Program-made: the position numbers and the translations under genes
The notes under the pieces: model-generated
Databases searched by the model: none
What the model was told of the DNA's origin: nothing
The model's input: the letters and a program-made list of their open reading frames with translations, nothing else
Part shown: piece after piece, positions 1 to 6,602 of the stretch
Numbering within the stretch: the first letter of the stretch is position 1
Layout: the number at the start of each line of letters is the position of its first letter
Assembly (NCBI GenBank): GCA_947177165.1
Contig: CAMWTP010000055.1
Span: 1-35,109, forward strand
DNA: 35,109 nt
Direction of reading: 5' to 3'
Source of the DNA: an uncultured Lachnospiraceae bacterium
GTDB taxonomy: Bacteria > Bacillota > Clostridia > Lachnospirales > Lachnospiraceae

Positions 1-90
1 CGGATGGAGCATAAAGTAAACCATGCGTCTTTTTATATCCCGGAAAGAAATAATAGGTGGATGATACAAGCTATTATAAGCATACAATAA
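1..90 (+). CDS. C-terminal end of an unidentified protein, cut by the window edge
   Basis: Frame 1 is open from the first base to a TAA at 88-90 and encodes 29 residues ending in NRWMIQAIISIQ. There is no start codon in view because the gene begins before the window. I do not recognise the family. It lies just upstream of the first recombinase cassette and could be cargo of the same element, or chance coding. Confidence 0.3.
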   Translation, partial: RMEHKVNHASFYIPERNNRWMIQAIISIQ

Positions 91-213
91 ACCAAGTAGA
101 ATTGAAAAGGGAGGTGAATTTTATGGTGATGAAGATGGAAAATTGTGATTGAATACAGACAAGCATTTTTGAATAGGTTGTTAATAAAAGTATCAGGTCA
201 GGAGGTAGCACAG

Positions 214-342
214 ATGAGAACAGATGAATACATTGTGGAAAGAGAATATTTGTGTCAGATCAGCATTGAAGAACTTGTAATTCACATCGTAAGATCCCAT
301 TTGCAACCAAATACAGACATAATTGAAGGGAATGCCCTATGA
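214..342 (+). CDS. Small conserved ORF paired with the serine recombinase
   Basis: This 42-residue protein starts at the ATG at 214, which has a GGAGG Shine-Dalgarno (201-205) at 8-nt spacing. An in-frame start further upstream at 145 has no comparable site. Its stop overlaps the recombinase start as ATGA (339-342), so the two are probably translationally coupled. The core EYIVEREYLCQISIEELV matches the second small ORF at 2759-2899, which sits in the same place before the second recombinase. Tiny ORFs (for example TnpW) accompany recombinases in some clostridial transposons, but I cannot confirm that this is that family. A cofactor or recombination-directionality role is speculation. Confidence 0.65.
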   Translation: MRTDEYIVEREYLCQISIEELVIHIVRSHLQPNTDIIEGNAL

Positions 343-1925
343 TGGCAAAACAATTTTCATGTGCAGCGTATGTAAGGCTTTCAAGAGAGGATGGGGACAA
401 GAATGAGAGCGACAGTGTAGGCAACCAGAAGAAAATGATTGAGTACTACATTGCACACAATGACAATTTTGTATTGTATGATTATTACATAGACGATGGA
501 TTTACAGGAACCAATTTTAAAAGACCAAGTTTTTTGAAGATGCTCGAGGATATTGAACAGGGCAAAATCAATTGTGTAATCGTAAAGGATTTGTCACGTT
601 TTGGAAGGGACTACATCGAGACAGGAAAGTACCTGGAACGTTATTTTCCGGAACGCGGGGTTAGGTTTATTGCGCTTTCTGACAACATCGACAGTAAGAA
701 ACAGGCGTATGATATGCTTCTTCCGATCAAAAATATATTTAATGAGCAATATGCACGGGATATTTCCAAGAAAGTGAACGCAGCTATGCATACAAAACAG
801 GTTGCAGGGGATTTTATAGGCGCATTTGCTAAATATGGATACAAGAAGTCGCCTGAAAACAAGAATCAACTTATTATTGACGAGTATGCTGCCGATGTTG
901 TCCGCAGGATCTTTGACATGTACATAAGCGGAATGGGGCAGAGAAGGATTGCTGCGAAATTGAATGAAGAGAATATACTTTGCCCTTCGGAATACAAACG
1001 CCAAAATGGATACAATTATAAAAATAGTAACAAGTTAAGCAGCACGATATATTGGACATACAGCACAATTCATAGGATTATCAGTGACGAGATGTACATC
1101 GGAAATATGATCCAGGGAAAAACACATCGAAAAATGCGCATGGGTGTAGAAAAAATTGCTCAGGACCATTGGATCAGAGTGGAAGGTACGCATCCGGCGA
1201 TCGTAGATGCGGATACATGGGCTAAGGCACAGAAAATGATGAAAATGAGAACGCGGGAGTTAGATTTAGAGAATAATATAAGTATCTTTGCGGGAGTGCT
1301 GAAATGTGGCGATTGTGGAAGAGCTATGGTAAAAAAGAAATCTTCCTGGAGTAAGGACAGACATTGTTATTATAATTGTGGTACATATAATCGCTCTGGG
1401 GCTCAGTTCTGTACACCGCACACGATACGTCACGATGTGATAGAACAGATCGTGTTGGAGGATCTGCACAGGATAATACTAAATATTGACAATTTGAGAG
1501 AACTGATATCTAAAATTGACATCCAGAAGAATAGGCTGCACAACGTTGAATTTGATATCGAGCGTCTGAACGCAGAACTAAATACACTTTTCCGCAGAAA
1601 AAAGTCAGCGTATGAGGATTATCAGGATGGGATAATCACCAAAAGTGAATATTTCGAGTATAGAGATACATATGAAGAACAAATCGCAAAGCAGCAGAAG
1701 AGTCTTGCTGCCCTTGAGAGACGAAAAAATACCAAAACAAAAGAGAATATATTTGAGTATGCATGGGTACAAAAACTATTGGACATGAGAGCGGTTGAGC
1801 AACTGGATAGAAGCATCGTTCTTGACATGATCAATGAGATAAAAGTATATAGTGACAAAAGAATTAAAATCGTTTACAATTTTTCTGATGAACTGGAGGC
1901 TGTTTTGTGTTTTGAAACTGAATGA
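339..1925 (+). CDS. Large serine recombinase (site-specific integrase/transposase)
   Basis: This 528-residue protein has the full large serine recombinase layout. The N-terminal resolvase domain (about residues 8-150) has the nucleophile serine in YVRLSRED, followed by the DLSRFGRDYIETG and DNIDS segments. A recombinase DNA-binding domain follows (about 160-270, with KYGYKKSP and RRIAAKLNEE). Next come a zinc ribbon (about 322-358, CGDCG and later C-x-x-x-C/C-T-P-H cysteines), a charged coiled coil (about 395-460) and a C-terminal tail. Proteins of this family cut and join att sites through a phosphoserine link without target duplication. It looks intact. The stop is in frame with the truncated deacetylase that follows. 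It is closely similar to the second recombinase at 2970. Confidence 0.93.
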   Translation: MMAKQFSCAAYVRLSREDGDKNESDSVGNQKKMIEYYIAHNDNFVLYDYYIDDGFTGTNFKRPSFLKMLEDIEQGKINCVIVKDLSRFGRDYIETGKYLERYFPERGVRFIALSDNIDSKKQAYDMLLPIKNIFNEQYARDISKKVNAAMHTKQVAGDFIGAFAKYGYKKSPENKNQLIIDEYAADVVRRIFDMYISGMGQRRIAAKLNEENILCPSEYKRQNGYNYKNSNKLSSTIYWTYSTIHRIISDEMYIGNMIQGKTHRKMRMGVEKIAQDHWIRVEGTHPAIVDADTWAKAQKMMKMRTRELDLENNISIFAGVLKCGDCGRAMVKKKSSWSKDRHCYYNCGTYNRSGAQFCTPHTIRHDVIEQIVLEDLHRIILNIDNLRELISKIDIQKNRLHNVEFDIERLNAELNTLFRRKKSAYEDYQDGIITKSEYFEYRDTYEEQIAKQQKSLAALERRKNTKTKENIFEYAWVQKLLDMRAVEQLDRSIVLDMINEIKVYSDKRIKIVYNFSDELEAVLCFETE

Positions 1926-1931
1926 AATTAC

Positions 1932-1959
1932 TCCCCCATAATTGCATTACCATGGGGGA
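1932..1959 (+). repeat. Inverted repeat at the right end of element 1
   Basis: TCCCCCAT (1932-1939) and ATGGGGGA (1952-1959) are perfect 8-bp arms separated by 12 bases. The repeat begins seven bases after the recombinase stop, and its right arm overlaps the first codons of the residual deacetylase motif. It could be part of the attachment site or a transcriptional stop. It has no T-run, so I favour a recombination or end structure. Confidence 0.5.
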
Positions 1960-2537
1960 ACGACGACACGCAGGAAATCATGAAAATATTGAAAAAACAC
2001 GATGTCAAGGTCACTTTTTTCATGACAGGCGGATGGGTGGAGTCATATCCGGATGATGTAAAGATGATACTCGCAGAAGGTCATGACCTCGGCAACCATA
2101 GCCAGAATCATAAGAATATGAGTCAGTTGTCCGATGCTGAAAAAGAAGAAGAAATCATGTCAGTGCATGATCAGGTCAAAAAGCTCACCGGATATGATAT
2201 GTTTCTGTTCCGTCCGCCATATGGTGATTATGACGCCAAGCTGATTAAGACGGCACGGAAGTGCAATTATTATCCGATTCAGTGGGATGTTGACAGCCTT
2301 GATTGGAAGGATTATGGCGTGGATTCTATCATAAAGACGGTTACGCAGAATGAACATCTCGGAAATGGTTCGATTATTTTGTGTCATAATGGTGCCAAGT
2401 ACACAATGGAGGCACTGGATACCCTGATCAAGACACTGAAAGACGCAGGTTATCAGTTTGTGCCTTTGTCTGAGCTGATCTACAGAGACAATTACTCTAT
2501 GAACCATGAGGGAAGACAGATCCCAAATAGTCAATAA
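1953..2537 (+). pseudogene. Polysaccharide deacetylase, 5' end replaced by element 1
   Basis: The frame encodes the C-terminal part of a NodB-type carbohydrate esterase 4 domain. Visible motifs are WGNDDT (motif 1, with the catalytic and metal aspartates) at 1953-1970, GNHSQNH (metal histidines), RPPYGDY, WDVDSLDW and ILCHNG. The first ATG in frame (1980) falls after motif 1, so a protein starting there would lack the catalytic aspartate. The signal peptide, the first beta strand and the usual residues before W are absent, because upstream of 1953 the sequence is recombinase-element DNA. The aspartate-containing form WGNDDT resembles sporulation- and cortex-associated deacetylases. The missing 5' half probably lies on the far side of element 1, outside the window. 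Precise excision would restore the gene. Confidence 0.8.
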
Positions 2538-2540
2538 AGA

Positions 2541-2573
2541 TTCTGTGCAGTTCCGAATAAAAATGCTCATAAA
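2541..2573 (+). repeat. 33-bp direct repeat, copy 1 (left of element 2)
   Basis: This 33-base stretch just after the deacetylase stop is repeated at 4754-4786 with 30 of 33 bases identical (mismatches at repeat positions 7, 13 and 28). The two copies bracket the second recombinase cassette and lie 2213 bases apart. Confidence 0.75.
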
Positions 2574-2673
2574 GGGGCTTTCATTGATCTTCATCACTTA
2601 AGAATGAGAGATGTGCAAGCCCCGTGGAGCTGCCATGCTGTCCGTTTCGCCCATTTTATCAGAAACTATTTAG

Positions 2674-2724
2674 CATATTGGATAAGCTGTATCTAATATG
2701 TTGTTATGAGTAGGTTGCATAACA
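2674..2724 (+). repeat. Two adjacent hairpins upstream of the small ORF of element 2
   Basis: CATATTGGAT (2674-2683) pairs with ATCTAATATG (2691-2700) around a 7-nt loop, with one G-T pair. TGTTATG (2702-2708) pairs with CATAACA (2718-2724). They lie in the non-coding left part of element 2 and may be recombinase-binding or regulatory structures. Confidence 0.4.
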
Positions 2725-2758
2725 TTTTTAATTGATTATGTGCAGGAGGGATAGCCGA

Positions 2759-2899
2759 TTGAAAAATGGCAAACAGGAAACAATACGCTATACCATTGAA
2801 AGAGAATTTTTATCAAAAATCACTGTCACAGAACTTGTAAACCGGATTATTCAGACCCATATAAAAGAACAAACAGAAAAAGAAGTTGTTTCTGTTTGA
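2759..2899 (+). CDS. Small conserved ORF paired with the second recombinase
   Basis: The 46-residue reading frame starts with TTG at 2759, preceded by AGGAGGG (2744-2750) at 8-nt spacing. Its core YTIEREFLSKITVTELV aligns with EYIVEREYLCQISIEELV of the ORF at 214-342 and both continue into an RI/RS-x-H helix. It precedes the recombinase by 70 bases rather than overlapping it. Its preservation beside two recombinases suggests selection. The function is unknown; a recombinase accessory or a DNA-binding mini-protein is possible. Confidence 0.6.
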   Translation: MKNGKQETIRYTIEREFLSKITVTELVNRIIQTHIKEQTEKEVVSV

Positions 2900-2969
2900 A
2901 AAAGCATTGGAAAATTCGCTCCTTTGTAGTAAAATACGTTCAAAGGAAGCGGTTGAAAGGTAAACGATT

Positions 2970-4580
2970 ATGAGAAAACATATACTTTTCAACGTGGCTG
3001 AATATATTAGGTTATCAAAGGAGGACGGCGATAAGGCAGAAAGTGACAGTATCGGAAATCAGAGAAAACTGATTACAGATTACTTAAAAGAAAAGGACGA
3101 CCTTGTTCTGTATGACACCTACATAGATGACGGTTTCACGGGAACGAATTTTGACCGTCCGTCATTTAAGAGAATGATTGCAGACATAGAAGCCGGAAAA
3201 GTGAATTGTGTGATTGTGAAAGACCTATCGAGGTTCGGACGTGATTACATTGACACTGGAAAATATTTGGAACGCTATTTCCCGGATCATGAGGTGCGTT
3301 TCATTTCCATTACAGATAATATTGACAGCATGAAGCAGGCTTATGATATGCTGCTGCCCATAAAGAATATCTTTAATGAGCAGTATGCAAGGGACATTTC
3401 AAAAAAAGTCCATGCTTCCATGAAAGCCAAACAGCGGGCAGGGGAATTTATAGGAGCGTTTTCTTCCTATGGATATAAGAAATCGCCCGCTGATAAAAAC
3501 AAGTTGATTATTGATGAATATGCCGCCGGAGTTATTCGCAAAATCTTCAGACTCTATATAGAGGGATATGGAAAAATCCGTATTGCGGCTATACTGAATG
3601 AGGACGGAATCGTATGCCCGTCTGAATACAAAAAGATAAACGGAGATAATTACAGAAACAGCAACCGTTTAGACAGTACCTCATACTGGACGTATTCAAC
3701 CATAAACCGTATTCTTCAAAATGAAATGTATATCGGTAACATGGTTCAGAACAAGAAAAGCCAAAGAATGAGAGGAAAGCCAAAAGCCCAGGACAAGGAA
3801 GACTGGATTGTGGTAAAAGACACACATGAAGCAATCATTGATGATGAAACATGGAGCAAGGTACAGGACTTGTTAAAGCGCAGGACACGCAATCCTGACC
3901 TAAACAGCAACACGAGTATCTTTGCAGGCTTTTTGAAATGCGGCGATTGCGGCAGGTCATTAGCAAAGAAAACGGGAACACCGGGACACGGTGGAGGTAT
4001 TGTTAATTACTATTGTGGGACATATGTACGCTCCGGCAGACAATATTGTACTCCCCACCCTATACCGCATTTGGTTTTGGAAAAAATCATTTTGGAAGAC
4101 TTGAAGGCAATCATGCAGAACATCGATAATATGCGTGAAGTCATTGAACAGAACCAGGAAACAGCAGTTACCGTAAAGCGGATAAATGAAAATGAGAAGA
4201 CCCTTTTGACCGCTGAACTGGAAAAAGTGCGAAAGCTGAAAAAGGCTGTTTATGAAGATTACCGAAGTGAACTGATTTCCAAAGATGAATTTGTTGCATA
4301 TCGGCAGGACTACCTAAAGAAAGAAGCATTATTGGAAAAGCAGCTTGAAAGTATTGATAAGCAGCAGGACGAAGCTGCGCCGGATATTTTTGACAGTCCG
4401 TGGATAAAACGTCTGTTGAAGCTTAGAGCTATTGATAAATTGGACAGAGTTATTGTTGTGGAAATGATACATGAAATAACAGTATATGAAAACCACAAAA
4501 TCAAGATCACTTACAATTTTTCCAGCGAGTTGGAATCACTTTTCAAAACAATATATACCAACAAAGAGAATATCGGCTGA
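2970..4580 (+). CDS. Large serine recombinase (second copy)
   Basis: The 536-residue protein has the same architecture as the recombinase at 339. The resolvase domain has the nucleophile in YIRLSKEDGD, then DLSRFGRDYIDTG and DNIDS. A recombinase domain contains YGYKKSPADKNK, and a zinc ribbon around residues 323-360 contains CGDCG and CTPHP. A coiled coil (about 395-460) and a tail follow. The catalytic domains of the two are nearly superimposable, while linkers and C-termini differ more, as expected of related enzymes with different att-site preferences. The ATG at 2970 has a GAAAGG-like site upstream. It appears intact, and the stop codon lies inside a perfect 11-bp inverted repeat. Confidence 0.93.
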   Translation: MRKHILFNVAEYIRLSKEDGDKAESDSIGNQRKLITDYLKEKDDLVLYDTYIDDGFTGTNFDRPSFKRMIADIEAGKVNCVIVKDLSRFGRDYIDTGKYLERYFPDHEVRFISITDNIDSMKQAYDMLLPIKNIFNEQYARDISKKVHASMKAKQRAGEFIGAFSSYGYKKSPADKNKLIIDEYAAGVIRKIFRLYIEGYGKIRIAAILNEDGIVCPSEYKKINGDNYRNSNRLDSTSYWTYSTINRILQNEMYIGNMVQNKKSQRMRGKPKAQDKEDWIVVKDTHEAIIDDETWSKVQDLLKRRTRNPDLNSNTSIFAGFLKCGDCGRSLAKKTGTPGHGGGIVNYYCGTYVRSGRQYCTPHPIPHLVLEKIILEDLKAIMQNIDNMREVIEQNQETAVTVKRINENEKTLLTAELEKVRKLKKAVYEDYRSELISKDEFVAYRQDYLKKEALLEKQLESIDKQQDEAAPDIFDSPWIKRLLKLRAIDKLDRVIVVEMIHEITVYENHKIKITYNFSSELESLFKTIYTNKENIG

Positions 4581-4599
4581 TGTATCAAACATCAGCCGA
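4573..4599 (+). repeat. Hairpin spanning the second recombinase stop codon
   Basis: TCGGCTGATGT (4573-4583) and ACATCAGCCGA (4589-4599) are perfect 11-bp arms with a 5-nt loop. The TGA stop (4578-4580) lies in the left arm. No T-run follows on the plus strand, so it is not a classical terminator. It may protect the 3' end of the mRNA or belong to the element end. Confidence 0.6.
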
Positions 4600-4624
4600 A
4601 AATAACAAAAAAGTCCACATCTGC

Positions 4625-4711
4625 ATGATACTGCCATACAAAATAAAGCGTATCACATCAGTATCATTTTACCGCAAGTTACCGCCGCACCATGGCAGCG
4701 GTAACTTGCGG
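4625..4711 (+). repeat. Nested inverted repeats at the right end of element 2
   Basis: Two further perfect inverted repeats follow. The first is ATGATACTG (4625-4633) with CAGTATCAT (4659-4667). The second is CCGCAAGTTACCGC (4672-4685) with GCGGTAACTTGCGG (4698-4711) around a 12-nt loop. The heptamer ACCATGG in that loop (4689-4695) also occurs at the right end of element 1 (1949-1955). The arrangement suggests a recombinase-binding region rather than a gene. Confidence 0.55.
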
Positions 4712-4753
4712 AAAGTAACAAAACCAAGTATATAAGTGCAGCAATGCTATGTA

Positions 4754-4786
4754 TTCTGTACAGTTTCGAATAAAAATGCTAATAAA
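4754..4786 (+). repeat. 33-bp direct repeat, copy 2 (right of element 2)
   Basis: This is the second copy of the repeat at 2541-2573, 30 of 33 bases identical. Its last bases merge into the terminator that starts at 4785. Confidence 0.75.
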
Positions 4787-4814
4787 AATCGAGCAGGAGA
4801 TCCTGCTCGATTTT
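4785..4814 (-). terminator. Bidirectional terminator of the repeat-rich lipoprotein gene
   Basis: AAAATCGAGCAGGA (4785-4798) and TCCTGCTCGATTTT (4801-4814) form a perfect 14-bp stem; the innermost pairs must open to make a loop. Read on the minus strand it lies 19 bases after the lipoprotein stop and ends in a run of T. The plus strand also ends in TTTT, so it may stop transcription leaving element 2. Confidence 0.85.
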
Positions 4815-4833
4815 GTTAAAGTCTTTAAACGGA

Positions 4834-5202
4834 TTAGTTAGCATCTGCCTCTGATGTAGCTTCCTCTGTAGAAGCTGTCTCTGTACCGGCTTCCTCTGTA
4901 CCAGCCTCTTCTGTAGAAGCTGTCTCTGTACCAGCCTCCTCTGTAGAAGCTGTCTCTGTACCAGCTTCCTCTGTAGAAGCTGTCTCTGAACCAGCCTCCT
5001 CTGTAGAAGCTGTCTCTGTATCGGCCTCTACTGTAGAAGCAGGCTCCTCTGTAGCAGGAGTTGTTGACTCCTCTGCCGGAACTGTTGTATCAACTACGTT
5101 TGTCTCGTTTGTTGATGCCTCATCTGCTGTGGAACCGCATGCTGTAAGCATTGCTGCGCCTAATGTAAGTGCCATAACTGTAGCTAAAATTCTTTTCTTC
5201 AT
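4834..5202 (-). CDS. Small lipoprotein with decapeptide repeats
   Basis: The 122-residue product has a lysine-rich start, a hydrophobic stretch and a lipobox LTAC with the lipidated cysteine at residue 22. The rest is Glu/Thr/Ser/Ala-rich. Residues 61-115 are tandem repeats of ETASTEEAGT, with one copy followed by a short EEAGT insertion. I place the start at 5202, where GGAGGAG precedes the ATG by 6 nt; an in-frame ATG at 5232 lacks a good site. The acidic disordered tail suggests a surface spacer or cation-binding lipoprotein, but no function is recognisable. The near-identical DNA repeats make the length prone to slippage. A promoter (5309-5336) and terminator (4785-4814) show that it is a single-gene transcript. 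Confidence 0.8.
   Translation of the reverse strand: MKKRILATVMALTLGAAMLTACGSTADEASTNETNVVDTTVPAEESTTPATEEPASTVEADTETASTEEAGSETASTEEAGTETASTEEAGTETASTEEAGTEEAGTETASTEEATSEADAN
4858..5022 (-). repeat. 30-bp tandem repeats in the lipoprotein gene
   Basis: About five copies of a 30-base unit encode ETASTEEAGT, and a 15-base partial unit lies near the 3' side. Units differ at few bases, which points to recent expansion by slippage. Confidence 0.75.
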
Positions 5203-5308
5203 AATTTTCTCCTCCATTTGCGCGATGCGCATGCACTATGTAGTGCGAAACTGATTGTCAGGAATAAGGTTTTTGATTTGTTATTCCTGTTGTGCCTTAC
5301 AAGTGATA

Positions 5309-5336
5309 ATTATACATCAATTTTTGCAAAGGTCAA
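5309..5336 (-). promoter_or_regulatory. Promoter of the repeat-rich lipoprotein gene
   Basis: On the minus strand TTGACC (5331-5336) and TATAAT (5309-5314) are 16 bases apart, a near-consensus sigma-A promoter. The leader to the ATG at 5202 is about 100 nt and includes a GCACTACATAGTGC palindrome. The rest of the 5233-5546 gap is AT-rich with no other feature except the plus-strand promoter at 5470. Confidence 0.75.
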
Positions 5337-5469
5337 TAGTAAAATAAAAAATTTATTCATTTTATAGTTACTTTATATTTACGAAGCGTTCACAAATTGT
5401 TCACAAATAACGTCAAAAGGCACAATAAAGGACAATGATTTATGGGGAAAATGCCTTAAAATCCGGCTC

Positions 5470-5498
5470 TTGTGTGTGATGCCGAGTGGTGCTATAAT
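5470..5498 (+). promoter_or_regulatory. Promoter of the lipoprotein gene at 5547
   Basis: TTGTGT (5470-5475) and TATAAT (5493-5498) are separated by 17 bases. The predicted transcript starts near 5505, so an upstream in-frame ATG at 5472 cannot be used from it. This supports the start at 5547. Confidence 0.6.
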
Positions 5499-5546
5499 TG
5501 TGTGTGCGGAGGCGCAAGGAAGACGTGGAAGATATTGAGGTTACGT

Positions 5547-6599
5547 ATGAGGAATTTAAAAAAATATACTGCAGGAGTAATCATTGCGATAGCGGTGATG
5601 CTCCCGGCCTGTGCAGAGAAAAATGAGCAGCAGACGATAATTGAAAAAAGTATATCTGAGGATAGCGCAGGGGAAATATCCTATCAGGGGATGCTCCCCG
5701 AGCCCATAGTCTTTGAACAGAAAAATACATATGACACATTAAATGTATCAACCTATATTACCAGAATAGACAATACATATTTTATAGCAGACTGTTATCA
5801 CGACCAGATTATCTACCATGACAATATCACGGATCCGCTGAACCAGTGGGATGTGTTGACGAATGAGGTTCATTATGCGCACACGGTCGCTTCGGATGGA
5901 ATGATGTTGGTTGTCGATGATACGGAAAATAACCGACTGATGGTATTTCAGAAGACAGACGAAGGATATGCGCATACCCAGACATTGGAAAACATAGGGA
6001 TGCGTCCCCATTATGTCCAATATGATGAGAAAAATCAGGTGTTTATGGCATGGAGCTCGATCACAGGGGAGATGTATCTGATTAAGAGAGCAACAGAGCC
6101 GGAACAGAATGGCATCTATCCGCTTTATGTAGACAAAGTTTTAAAAATTGATGAACTGTATGGTGTCTATGTGCGGTCATTTACGGTTATGGAGGATGGC
6201 ATTTATTTCGTGTCAGGACATAACAACCAGAAGATAATAAAAGCGGCAGTAAATGATACGGGGGATGGGTTTGATCTCGTCGCAGAGTACAGCGTTGCAG
6301 ACGAGATTGCGGGGATGGTACAGCTGACAAAAATCGGCGATTTTTATTATATAACAATATCTACTGACAATCAGGAAAATCAGGATTTTGCGACAATTAT
6401 CAGGACGCGGAACCTTGAAGAGCTTGCCGGCGGGCGCTATGAGGACGTTTATGATCAATTCGGCGTGTCAGGAGGAACGCCGTATTACATAACGGAAATC
6501 GAAGGCCGATATTATATGGCGCATCACAGAACCGGTGAAAATATCATAGCCTTCGATATCAATAATAACGAGATAGAGAATGTTGAGATTATTTATTAA
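5547..6599 (+). CDS. Lipoprotein, probably beta-propeller-like
   Basis: This 350-residue protein starts at the ATG at 5547, with GAGG six bases upstream. The N-terminus MRNLKKYTAGVIIAIAV leads to a lipobox LPAC. The mature part has recurring blades of the form D-x-x-Y-F-I/V followed by short strands (for example NTYFIADC, DGIYFVSG, GDFYYITIS, EGRYYMAHH), suggesting a WD/NHL/YncE-like propeller. The likely role is a surface-anchored binding or sensing protein; I cannot name the ligand. It has its own promoter and ends 3 bases from the convergent gene at 6603. Confidence 0.7.
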   Translation: MRNLKKYTAGVIIAIAVMLPACAEKNEQQTIIEKSISEDSAGEISYQGMLPEPIVFEQKNTYDTLNVSTYITRIDNTYFIADCYHDQIIYHDNITDPLNQWDVLTNEVHYAHTVASDGMMLVVDDTENNRLMVFQKTDEGYAHTQTLENIGMRPHYVQYDEKNQVFMAWSSITGEMYLIKRATEPEQNGIYPLYVDKVLKIDELYGVYVRSFTVMEDGIYFVSGHNNQKIIKAAVNDTGDGFDLVAEYSVADEIAGMVQLTKIGDFYYITISTDNQENQDFATIIRTRNLEELAGGRYEDVYDQFGVSGGTPYYITEIEGRYYMAHHRTGENIIAFDINNNEIENVEIIY

Positions 6600-6602
6600 T
6601 AC

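Larger units (their letters stand above)
1..1955 (+). mobile_element. Right part of a large-serine-recombinase element (element 1)
   Basis: The segment carries a tiny ORF plus a large serine recombinase, and its right boundary falls inside or just before a polysaccharide deacetylase reading frame. The residual deacetylase motif WGNDDT starts at 1953, only 28 bases after the recombinase stop, so the right end lies within about 1926-1955. The left end is not visible and must be at or before base 1. The size and cargo of the whole element are unknown. Integration by the encoded recombinase is inferred. Confidence 0.6.
2574..4753 (+). mobile_element. Compact serine-recombinase element (element 2)
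   Basis: The region between the two 33-bp direct repeats contains only the small ORF (2759-2899), the recombinase (2970-4580) and structured ends. There are hairpins at 2674-2724 on the left and three inverted repeats at 4573-4711 on the right. With no cargo it resembles a minimal insertion element. The exact ends are inferred from the repeats and could be inside them. Confidence 0.5.

Noticed and set aside
145..213. Upstream extension of the first mini-ORF
   Set aside because: It has no ribosome site comparable to the one at 201-205, and the similarity to the second mini-ORF begins only after 214.
594..1068. Long antisense frames under the first recombinase
   Set aside because: They mirror conserved recombinase codons and have no start sites or recognisable motifs.
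2541..4786. 33-bp repeats as an ordinary transposase target duplication
   Set aside because: They are too long and have diverged, and serine recombinases do not duplicate targets.
4858..5022. Tandem repeats as a CRISPR array
   Set aside because: The units are contiguous without spacers and encode a protein repeat in frame.
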